A DNA stretch of 64,000 bases, from assembly GCF_001577835.2 (NCBI RefSeq), contig NC_029542.1:4323060-4387059 (forward strand), given 5' to 3'. Numbering within the stretch: position 1 is the first letter of the stretch; each line of letters starts with the position of its first letter. Under the pieces are notes generated by a model. The model made no database searches and had not been told where the DNA came from. It saw nothing but the letters and a program-made list of their open reading frames with translations. This DNA is from Coturnix japonica. Its lineage: Eukaryota > Chordata > Aves > Galliformes > Phasianidae. Below are positions 48,201-57,990 of the stretch, one piece after another. The translations under genes were made by a program, and so were the position numbers.

Positions 48201-51200
48201 AGAGATTTTTTAGCAAGAAGAGAAATAAAGAACTGCTGCACGTCACCCACGTTAACACTGACTTGCATAACCAATCCAGGGAAATTCTGCTAAGTAATTA
48301 AACCAGCAGAAAGTTCTCCTCCAATACGTGCTGTTAAAATACACCAGCAGGGTTTGTAAAGATCAATAACCAGTTTGATTTTTAGACACTGTATTCACAA
48401 AGACCGTCATTACCACCAGCTGCTCTCACCTATGGCTTTCGTGTAATAGTTGTATGCTTCGTTGTAATCTTTCTTGGCATAGTACGCATTTCCTTGTTCC
48501 TTGAAAGACTCTGCTTCTCTGAAGGAAGAGAAACACAGGGAGGAGTGTGAGAACACAGTCTGACCACAATCAAGCTTGGGATCCCCAAGCAATCCCAGTA
48601 TCGCCTGCAGTGCTGCTGTAGCACTGACTCTGTTTATTGCTCATGTGGAAAGAGCACAGTGTCAGCCCGGCTCTCAGTTCAGCACCCAAAGAGGGTCACC
48701 AACATGGAAATGATCATCTTGGCTGAACACAGAAGAGCTCAAACACACACGTGAGCAGCGTTCTGCCTCAGATACAGCTGTCTGTGGAGCTGAGCACCTC
48801 AGTTGTACGTGGCTACCAACAGCCTGCTCCCCCAGTGCTGCTCAGCCTCAGCAGCCAATGAAGTCAAGAAACTGCGTGCTGTCTTTCAGAAGCAGCCCCA
48901 CACATCTGAGAAAGGGGGCTGAGAACGAGTTCTATGCTCAAAAGAACAAAATCAAGGAGAAATACGGGTGCTTCTCCTCAAGGCTTGCGTGGCACTGCCT
49001 TGGCAACAGGTCCAGAAATAGTCCTCACACTCAAGAGCGAGCGTTTGCAGAGACAATTTAGGACATTAAAAACACACAACATATGGTTTAAAGCTGCATC
49101 CTTTAAACTCTTGAAAGCAAAGTTTCTCCTAATGGAAATGAAAGCCTTCCCCACCTCCTCTCATCTACCTTCATTTTATATAAGCAGCCCAAGAGGGAAC
49201 TTGCAGCACAGTTCCATTAAGTTGAATTTAGTTTGGATGTATTCATTGATGACATTCACTTGCTTCTCCCCAGCCAGCTCCACAGAAGCGCTGCCCTTGC
49301 TAAGACACAGCATCAATACCTGCATCACACTCCTGAGCCCACAGACACCGTCTGCCCACTGCTGGAAGCACCTGCACAACCAAACCTTCTGAACTAAGGC
49401 CAATAGACCCCACCCCAGGAAACAACAAACAACTGAGCCAGAGCAGAGAACTGTGGGGACAGAGAGCGAGGAGTCGCATGGTTTTTATGCACAACTTTCC
49501 CACACAAATCCAGAACAACATTGGTGCAGAGGATCCCAAAGCTGAGCAGCTTTTGTTCTGCACAAGGTTCTCCATTGGTACGAAGCTGCCAGCCTGCACT
49601 GCTCCCAGGGTCAGAGCCACAGCAGGGCCTGAGCAGCTCCACCAGGCAGAGAACAAAGGGAAATGTGTTGAAACCAGTTAACAAGTCTGTAACCTCATTC
49701 CAGCCTGCCACTGGCTGCTCCCACACAACTGCCTCATGCAAAGGGTTGTTTGCACAGAAGAGCCACAGTTGTGCCAGCTGGCAGGACAATAGACACAGGG
49801 TGCTGCTGCTCCCAGGGCCACAGTGAGAAACGAAAGCAAATGGCACATACTTGAGGTTCTGCTGTCAGCTGCACTCAGTGGAGCAGACACAGCCCTACCG
49901 TAACTGCTGAAGTCAAGCAATGGAAATGGAACACTGTGTTGGCATGTTGACATACAGCGGGATGAGACAAGGAGGGTGGAGGAGCAGCAGTGCAGCGTGG
50001 GGCTCATAGTGAGGGGTTCCGCATCACCCCGTGCACCACAATCTCACCTGGCTGAGGCAGGAGCCGGCCCTGCTCCCATTGCTGCACCACAAGGTGCTTA
50101 CTCAGCAGCCCCGCTCTTCCCAGAAGCTGACGTGCACCCAGCACTGACTGCCAGCACAGCCCAGGGCTCCTTTGCCATGAGGGCTGGCAGCAGCTCACTC
50201 AGAAGCTTTTTGTTGTACGGCCTGAAGAAATGATGCACAGCGCTAATGGAGAACTCACCTCAAGCTGCTCCAGCAGCCCACCCAGCACAGCCCACCCCGT
50301 GTCCCTCAGCAGCATCACCCGTCACACTGCCATCAGACACAGCAATGGGACCTGCTGCTGGAACCCTGATGGCCAACACTGCTGGGAAATGGAAGGAGGA
50401 AAGGAGATGCACGGCAAAGCAACCTGCACAAAGCACAGCACTGTGAGATGTGAGGGCGTGAACACAACAGTTACTCACTTCTCTTCTCTTGGTCTCTTTC
50501 CCTTTTAAACCTTTAGCATAAGGCAGATCCACACACCAGCAGGTCACAGAGCCTCAGCTAACAGGGCAGAAAGGAAATACACGTGGATTCCTATTGCCCA
50601 CACTGCTTAAAGCCTAATGATGGAGAAAAGATCACGAGAGGAAACCCAAAATCCCCTCCAAAGCACAAAGGCAGCTGCTGGAAACGTGGGGCTTGTGGCC
50701 TCAGGTCCCAGACACAGAACAGAAGCATCTCTCCCCAGTTGTGCTCCATTAACGCAGAAAGCACTGAGCAAACAGTTCTTGTTTACCACGGACTCTGCTC
50801 TAACAAGAAGAAATGCAGATCTCCTGATATCACTGCTAATTGTTTCAATCCAAACAGATGCTGCAGCCTGAATGAGATCATTCTGCATCTCGCACTGATG
50901 TAGGCTGCATTCCCCACTTGCTACTTTTGTAGCTGAAGAAGAATCATGCTTTGCTAAAAATATGACGAGGGCTGAATGGGAGCTTTGTTCCCAGCGGGCA
51001 GAGCCTCCTCAGGGTCCTCTGCAGCCAACACAGAAGACAGGGAAGAGTCACCCCAGGACCTGGGGAAGAAGCTCATCTTTCATTGTGTGCGTGCAGCCAT
51101 GGCTCAGAGGAGGGGCTGCCTGCTGTAACTCCCCATACCAGCCAGTCATCTTTCTTCCCCTTCCCTAACACTTGTCTCAGCCTCTAATTCTTCCCCCATC

Positions 51201-54200
51201 CTGAAGACCTGCCACACACAGGCAGCAGCCACAGGCTCCTGATGCTGCAGCAGCACCATCCTGCCACCCCAAGGTTCCCCTGCTCACACCACAGGCAGCA
51301 GAGCTGAGAGGCACAGCCATCCCATCCCATCCCACCCCATCCCATCCCATGGCTGCTAACAGCTCCTGCCTCCTCCCCAGCACTGGCAGCCCCCACACCC
51401 TGGTTGCAGCTTCCCCCTCCTGCTGCAGCAAGGAACACGCAGACCTGCCTTGCAGCACACCTCACCTTCCCAAGCCATCAGGACCTGCACAGGAAGCACC
51501 TGGCAGCAGCCTTAAAATTGCTCAGCTCAGGAACAACTCCCTGCTTCATCTCCTGCCTCCATTACAACACACTGACAAAAAAAAAATACATGGGATTTGA
51601 GGGATGCTCTGAAATCGCTGCCAAAAACACGAGTACCTCTCAGTCACTGCCTGAAACCACCAGATCTAAGGGAACGGGCATTTTAACTGGGCCAGCTTCT
51701 GCCTACGAGGTGTCCAGAGCCTCAAAACCTACCAGCCCCCATCTCCTCCGGGACGCCCAAACCCACAGAGCACAGCTGGCTTCTGTGAGCAATTCTAGCA
51801 GGGACTTTTCCTTAATAGCACATGGTGCCTCCATCCCACAGCTCCCGTTGGATTCCAGACGAGATTCTCAGCTGTCAGATGTTACTCAGCTGCTCGGGTA
51901 AAATAAGTTGGGTGATGTCAATACAGTTTACATCGGGCAGATGTCTAGAGCTTAAAATTAGCTGCTGCGTCCCCCACTGGACACAGCGCAGCCTTCCCTC
52001 CTTTAAGGGCACAGAACTCTTCCAGGTTAGGCTGCACACCTTGTGACTGAGGAGCCCAAGTAAAGGGAATATATATACACACACATATATATATATACAC
52101 ACACATATATATCCTACCCTGCATCTGACATGGAAGGAGAAGCACAACACCAGGTCCCCAGGAACAAAACAGAGTCATGTAAGACATGTTACAATCCCCT
52201 TGGGAGCAGGATAATCTCACACCAACCCTATGGCTGCAGAGACCAGACCAGCAGCAGAGCAGAGCAGCTCTCCACGATCACATTGCTCTGCACATCAGCA
52301 CCCCCCACTGAGCAAGCAGTGGGTTTGCTCCCAGCTGCAATGCAGCAATGAGAACGAAGACATTTACTCACAGAATGACCCAGAACCAGGGAGATCTCAA
52401 GTCTGTACATACATACAAGTACCTGCTGGGATAGTCTAAGGACTCACCAAGTGAAGGGGCTGCTTTGGGACCCCGAGTCTTTTGGGGGAGTGATCAAAAG
52501 CAAATCCACAGACATTTAGAACACTCCCAATACCTGAGGACAAACTCAGCCATGGAAGGCCAAAAGCCACAGCAGAGCAGGAGCACAGAAAGGAGCCAAT
52601 GCCCCCCGCAGCACTCAGTGTAAACAGCCAGATGAGCCCTGAACGTTAATTAGACGGTTATGTAATGCACCTTGCTAGCAGAGCTCACTGTCAACCCACT
52701 TCATACCAACAGCAGCACTGCTGATGGCAGGGCTGAGCCTCAGTGCGTGTGAGAGCCCACAGAAGGCCCAGGACCACCCGGAGCACTGGCTGCCATGGAG
52801 GCCTGGATGCAGGAAACAGCCCAGCTGCATGGTAAGACAACGACACTCACGTGATTCACCCTAAAAAAGATGGTCTGGAGTTCAAGGCAGGCTTCAACAC
52901 CAAGTTCCAATCGTCTTTTTCATGCTGTATACAGAAATTATCTCATTCAGAGCATTCAAATGCTCCACAAATGTATGGGAGATTAAACATCAACGTGAGG
53001 AGCTCCTGCCATTCCTCATATTACCCTAAGCTGATAATTACACGTTCACAAAACAGGCTGGATCCACAGCCTGGGAAACTCCAGCGCCCAGCGAGAAGCA
53101 GAGCAAGAATCCTGGATCAGCCCGTACCCACCAGCAAAGCCCCCCCAGCCAACCGAGGGCAGGGCCTGGCAGCACAACCTGCAGGGGCAGCCCAGGACAT
53201 TTATCATCATTGGAGCAGCCTGATTGAGGTGCAGCTGATTTCATGTACAGCAGCAGCAGAAGGAGCCTTCCTGATGACCCACAGCTGACAGCCTGCGGGC
53301 AACATCTGTCGGACTCATTGTGACCCGAATTAAGGCCAGGGCTGGAACCTCCTCTTTGATTTCTGCACAATTTACTTTGTGTGGCAAATTTCACACTCAT
53401 CGTTTTATTGAAGTTAACGACCATTTCCTGCAGAGGCACCAACACACCTGAATTCTGCAGCAAAAGCACCATGAAAACAACGCTCTGTCCAGATCAGTTC
53501 ACAATATTTTCCACGTGATTTGAGATACCTCCCAGATGAAGCTGCTGCATCCTCCAGCAATTGAAGGAAGGGGAGAAGGATCCGGCCCTGAGCAGAGCAC
53601 AGCGACAGAACCCAAACAGCAAAGGAATGGACCCAGCAGCACCACGCTCCTGGGTCAGCTGGGCCAAGGGATGGACCCCAGGGGTCAGAAACCTTCACCA
53701 TTTGTGGGGGGGAAGAAAAGGAAGCAACTTTTGGGGATGAACCTCTCTCTGCCTGCAGTGCAGCCCCCACCCAGCAGGAGCTGCAGCTCCATCACCCAGC
53801 AGATAAAATTAATGCACTTACATCAACCCTCCTCCGTCAGGACCCTCACAATTTAAGCTGCCACAGCCCATAATTATCCTATGACCGCACTTTATTCCTG
53901 TCCCTGCAGCCGCCGGTGAGTGAGCAGCTCGGCATGTTTACAGCTGTTCAGGAATCCTCAGCCCCACCGTTACCACTTGTATTTTTATTAAGCCACATAG
54001 AACAGAACTGCACATTTAGTCCCTTTGCTCCAGGACTAACCCTCACCCACCTGTGCCTCGTCATGCTGCAATTCCTGAAGAGAGGCACAGAGCACAGGGA
54101 GCTCGGGGCTGACTTACAGCGCTTCAGTGAAGCTTTTTCATTCATTTTTGCTGCTTTCTAACAGAATCTGGCCCGGCTGCGTTCAATCAGATTCCAGAGA

Positions 54201-55591
54201 ACGCCCGTGCAATTAATGCTGAGTGCCTGCAGAGCCCCTGCGTGGTTGGTGATGTTTTACAAACATTAAGCACCTAATTAAGCCTCCAGCCATCCTCCCT
54301 CGTTTGGTGACTATCAGCCTCATTTACATCAGCTCAGTTGACAGATAGAACTTGAGCAACCAACGTAAGCCCTGAGGACGCAGAGCTGCCGTCCCCAGGA
54401 CCCTGCCTTGTTCCTCCGGTGCACACAGAGCATCACATCCAGCTCACACACTTTGAATCCCAGCAACAGAACAGTGTGAAATCACCCATAAAACCACAGG
54501 GCTACACGGCAATGCCCACAGGCTGCAGTGCCAGCACGTGGTGACCCAGGCAGGCTCTGCCCCTCAGAGCAGGACGGGGAGCCAACCCCCAGCACAGGGC
54601 AGCTCCCTGCACCCAGCAGGACCCAGGAGGAGGAAGGAAGGGGAACCAATGTCAGAGGACACCACGGGACGATGCGCCTCCGGCACAGCTCTTCCATTCG
54701 GGTATTTTTAACATTTCCGTCGTCATCTTTAACCAGCCCGAGGGGATGAATCACAGCAGCAGGATTCCCCAGCTCCACACACACACACAGCACACACAGC
54801 ACACACACAGCACACACGATGCCTCCTGCATTTCCTCCTGCTCCTCATGACATCACCAGGAAGCTCTGGGTCCCGGAGCCATCCATCCATTGCTGTCGGT
54901 CCATTGCAGCTCCCCAGGCCACGGCTTTGCTCTGAACATCGCACTGCTCACAGGACGCTTCTAGTTTCGTTTCTGCTGCTGATTCCACCAACCAACGAGC
55001 TGCGGGAGCAGCCTCAAATCCTCCAGCCCCAGCTCTGTGCTCGCAGCTCCTCGGGGGTAACAAACCCGGTGCTGCTCACACCGCCGTCCGGGTGTCGGCC
55101 CTTCCCCATCGCATCCCCTGTGCTGACAGCACCCGGCCCATAGGGAAGCGCACACTGCGGGGTGCTGCCCTGCGCGGGGTGAAGCCGAGCTCAGCAATAG
55201 CGCTGTTACCAGGAGCCGTGAGTTACCGGGGGCTCCTCACGCACAGTTACAGCCTCACACCGGCTTCTCCCCCATCCAGCCCCGCTCCCAGCACAGCGCC
55301 GCGTTACGGGCCGCCTCGTGTCAGCGCTGCAGGTAACGCGGCGCCGGGCGGGGAGGAAACACGGAGCGACCCGGACCCGGAGCTTCTCGTCCAACGGAGC
55401 GACCCCGGAGCTCGATCCGTGCCGTGACCCCGAGCCCGCCCCGAGAGCAGAGCAGGGCAAAGCAAAGCAGCAGGGCAGAGCAGGCAGACGGCGCGGCCCG
55501 GTGAGGCCCCACGAGCCCAGCCCCGCCCCCCCCGTTACCTCCGGTCCTCGTCCTTTGCGTCTCGCCGTGTGTTCGCGTCGGGCGCCGCCAT
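42273..55591 (-). CDS. DNAJC7: DnaJ homolog subfamily C member 7 (TPR2), 14 exons
   Basis: Cytosolic co-chaperone that holds Hsp70 and Hsp90 through TPR repeats and stimulates Hsp70 ATPase with its J domain. Exons 5' to 3': 55591-55539, 48518-48430, 47907-47783, 47702-47589, 47138-47064, 46331-46213, 46074-45921, 45682-45518, 45089-44998, 44336-44263, 43880-43734, 43504-43352, 42853-42791, 42310-42273; total 486 residues (human 494). TPR units are clear ([96 protein letters not shown]). The J domain ([20 protein letters not shown]) keeps its HPD triad, split across the 43734/43504 junction, at about residues 401-403. The protein ends in the conserved GNFFFQFG. The N-terminus [17 protein letters not shown] is shorter than the human one. 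Confidence 0.96.
51317..51350. repeat. (CCCAT)n microsatellite
   Basis: Pentamers CCATC/CCACC repeated about seven times in DNAJC7 intron 1. Confidence 0.9.
52069..52112. repeat. (AT)n(AC)n compound microsatellite
   Basis: Alternating ATATAT and ACACAC blocks; purine-pyrimidine alternation can favour Z-DNA or cruciforms. Confidence 0.92.
54776..54818. repeat. (CA)n microsatellite with AGC interruptions
   Basis: CACACACACAG blocks repeated within DNAJC7 intron 1. Confidence 0.92.
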
Positions 55592-55620
55592 GTCACATCG
55601 CACTCCGCTGCGCCGAGCAT
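55539..55620 (-). promoter_or_regulatory. DNAJC7: Upstream overlapping ORF in DNAJC7 exon 1
   Basis: An ATG at 55620-55618 lies 29 bp before the proposed start and in another frame. It encodes [10 protein letters not shown], whose AAECDV matches the remembered human N-terminus (AAECDVVMAA). It then runs through exon 1 and ends at the last codon of exon 2 after about 56 codons. It may act as an overlapping uORF if transcription starts upstream of it. Confidence 0.6.
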
Positions 55621-55645
55621 ATTACGCCGGGCGGGGGGCGGGGCG

Positions 55646-55663
55646 CCGGAAGGGCGGTTCCGG
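55646..55663. promoter_or_regulatory. Inverted ETS/GABP pair flanking an Sp1 box
   Basis: CCGGAAG and TTCCGG in opposite orientation, separated by GGCGG, forming a near-palindrome of 18 bp in the DNAJC7/NKIRAS2 promoter. Confidence 0.7.
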
Positions 55664-55764
55664 GGAGCCCGGCTGCCGGGAGCGGGGCGGGACCGCGGGG
55701 AGCTGCGATACCGCGTGCGGCCGCTGGGGGGCGCTGCGGGACACGGCGATACCGGGCGGAGCCG

Positions 55765-55825
55765 GTCCGTGATCCACGATCCGTGATCCCCGATCCGTGA
55801 TCCCCGATCTCCCCCCGATCCCCCC
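55765..55825. repeat. Degenerate CCGTGATCCCCGAT repeat
   Basis: Units of GATCCGTGATCCCC and shortened forms between the ETS pair and the NKIRAS2 start codon, probably within its 5' UTR. Confidence 0.75.
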
Positions 55826-55914
55826 GACCGTCCCCGTCCCGTGACGGATCCCCACGCGGTGCCGCCCCGGTGCCGTTCCCTGCGCGGATCCCGCGGTTCG
55901 GTCCCGGAGCGGCG

Positions 55915-57091
55915 ATGGGGAAGAGCTGCAAAGTGGTGGTGTGCGGACAGGCCGCCGTGGGCAAAACCGCCATCCTGGAGCAGCTGCTCTACGGCAACCA
56001 CGTGGTCGGTGCGTGCCGGGGGGACCCCACAGCCCCCCGGGACCCCCATATCCCCCCATAGACCCTTATATCCCCCCCACGACCCCCATATCCCCCCATA
56101 CCCCCATATCCCCCCATAGACCCCCATATCCCCCCCAGGACCCCCATATCCCCCCGTGACCCCCATGTCCCCCCGTGACCCCCCCGCCCGCCCCGCAGGC
56201 TCCGAGATGATCGAGACCCAGGAGGACATTTACGTGGGCTCCATCGAGACCGATCGCGGCGTTCGCGAGCAGGTGCGTTTCTACGACACGCGTGGGCTGC
56301 GGGACGGCCTGGAGCTGCCCAAGCATTGCTTCTCCTGCACCGACGGCTACGTGCTGGTGTACAGCACCGACAGCAAGGAGTCCTTCAAGCGGGTGGAGCT
56401 CCTCAAGAAGGAGATCGACAAGTGCAAAGACAAGAAGGAGGTGAGCGCTGCGGGGCGGGGGGAGCTGCTGGGCCTTGGGACCCACCCGCGGAGCCTCCCT
56501 ACAGACATGGGGTGCTGCTCCGAGGGGCTCTGAGCTGTAATGGGCTGCTGCTGTGGGCGGCTGTTTGCCCTGTGATTCCGTGGCTCCTTTGGCTGCTCCT
56601 CGGGGGCTGTTGGTCTTATTGGCATTAACTGAGAGCTCAGTTGCACAGTGGGGCTTTTCCTGCAGGGTCCTGCAGTGCTACACGTGCAGCTGCTCAATGG
56701 GCCCTTCTGTTTTGGGGCTGGTTTGAATCAAACCCAAACAGGAGGGTGAAACTGCCCAAAGGATGCACTAGGAAAGGAAAGGGGGGATTCTGTGTGGGGC
56801 AGGACCTGGCGCTGAACCAACAGGGGTTTCTTCTCCCCTGTATTTTAACAGGTCACTATTGTGGTGTTGGGCAATAAATGTGACCTGCAGGAGCAGCGCC
56901 GGGTGGACCACGACGCAGCCCAGCACTGGGCCAAGGGCGAGAAGGTGAAGCTGTGGGAGGTGTCTGTTGCTGACCGCCGTACCTTGATCGAGCCCTTCAT
57001 CTACCTGGCCAGTAAGATGACGCAGCCACAAAGCAAGTCTGCTTTTCCCCTGAGCCGCAAGAACAAGGGCAGCGGGTCTGTGGATGGCTGA
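55915..57091 (+). CDS. NKIRAS2: NF-kappaB inhibitor-interacting Ras-like protein 2 (kappaB-Ras2), 3 exons
   Basis: Small Ras-like GTPase that binds the PEST region of I-kappaB proteins and slows their degradation, and also restrains Ral signalling in mammals. Exons 55915-56008, 56199-56440 and 56852-57091 give 191 residues, the human length. P-loop GQAAVGKT (11-18), DTRGLRDG (61-68) and NKCD (120-123) are present. Ala occupies the P-loop position equivalent to Ras Gly12/13, and Leu65 replaces the catalytic Gln61; both are features of kappaB-Ras proteins, which behave as weak or atypical GTPases. There is no CaaX box; the protein ends KGSGSVDG, as expected for the family. Divergently paired with DNAJC7. 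Confidence 0.97.
56036..56190. repeat. C-rich minisatellite filling NKIRAS2 intron 1
   Basis: Units of the type GACCCCCATATCCCCCCATA, 9-20 bp long and variably truncated, occupy about 150 of the 190 intron bases up to the acceptor. The strand is almost free of G, so the opposite strand is G-run rich. Confidence 0.88.
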
Positions 57092-57984
57092 GCCTCATTG
57101 TGCTCTTCCAGTGCCACCTCCTGGCCCTCACCTCTCTCCTTCCCTTGCACGTCCCTCCTGCTGAGCCTGTTTGGTGCTATGGAGCCTGCAGGATGCCCGG
57201 TGGCACGAGGAGTGGGCTCCTGGGGCTGGTCTTAGAGGAGGAGAGAGGTGACCCATCTCCCTGTACCGACACAAGAGCTGTTCTCACTGCCCAGGCCCTG
57301 TCAATGTTTAAGGTGCAACAGGAAAGCCAGGATTTGCCAGGTGCACCCACTGCTCCCAGGGCTCAGGCTGACACCTGGGGGCTTCGTGCTGCCCCTGAGG
57401 CCCAGCACAAGGCTGGCCAACAGCCTGGGGTCAGCTTCACGTCTGGGCACAACCAGGCCATAGATTTCCCCTCTCAAGAGCTGCTCTCTTTTGCACTGAT
57501 CCAATGTGAGAAGAACCCATTTGAGGGCTGTTCCTCCCCAGTCTCCTTGTCCTACCCCAGCTCTGTGGTGCTGCAGCTTTGTCTCAGCAGGTTGCTCCTT
57601 ACCTGGCCGTGTCCTCTGCACCTTGACATGCAGGAATATTCAGTCCCTGGTCCAGCTGAGGCTCCTGCCCCAGGAGATGCACAGTGCGGAGCAGGGCCAG
57701 GTGCTGTTACCAATGGCAGGCTCAGCCCCCACACCTCACAGCACACTGCAGTGCTCCTTTGCTGAGGGCAGATCCATCCCTCACCTGGGAGACGTGGGGT
57801 TGTGCTGGGCCCATGCACACACGGGGGCAGCTCTCAACGCCCTGCAGTTGTGATGCCTCAGAACCACCACAAGACAAAAGGATGCTGTCCCAGTTCTGCC
57901 CAGCAACATGCAACCTCCCTTTGGCAAGTCTGGATCTAGGCAAAAAAATGATGAGAAAGCCCTGGCTTGTTTATACTTGTTCCT

Positions 57985-57990
57985 TTTATT
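57985..57990 (-). terminator. ZNF385C: Candidate ZNF385C poly(A) signal
   Basis: Minus-strand AATAAA lying 14 bp from the opposing NKIRAS2 signal. It would give ZNF385C a 2.5 kb 3' UTR; a nearer signal was not seen. Confidence 0.45.

Larger units (their letters stand above)
48519..55538 (-). other. DNAJC7: DNAJC7 intron 1 (7 kb), no internal gene seen
   Basis: By far the longest intron in the window. It holds three simple repeats (51317-51350, 52069-52112, 54776-54818) and many short open frames without recognisable similarity. No transposon was recognised. Regulatory content cannot be judged without comparison to other birds. Confidence 0.6.
55592..55914. promoter_or_regulatory. Shared head-to-head promoter of DNAJC7 and NKIRAS2
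   Basis: Only 323 bp separate the two start codons. The CpG-dense interval has a striking inverted pair of ETS sites around a GC box, CCGGAAGGGCGGTTCCGG at 55646-55663. Such symmetric GABP/ETS elements are typical of bidirectional TATA-less promoters. A degenerate GATCC repeat (55765-55825) occupies the NKIRAS2 side. Confidence 0.75.

Noticed and set aside
55321-56229. 302-codon open frame (-) spanning NKIRAS2 exon 1 and the shared promoter
   Set aside because: It is antisense to NKIRAS2 and made of the C-rich minisatellite and CpG sequence. Its only meaningful part is the short DNAJC7 uORF segment.
57100-57765. 221-codon open frame after NKIRAS2
   Set aside because: It lies between the NKIRAS2 stop codon and its poly(A) signal and has no known similarity.
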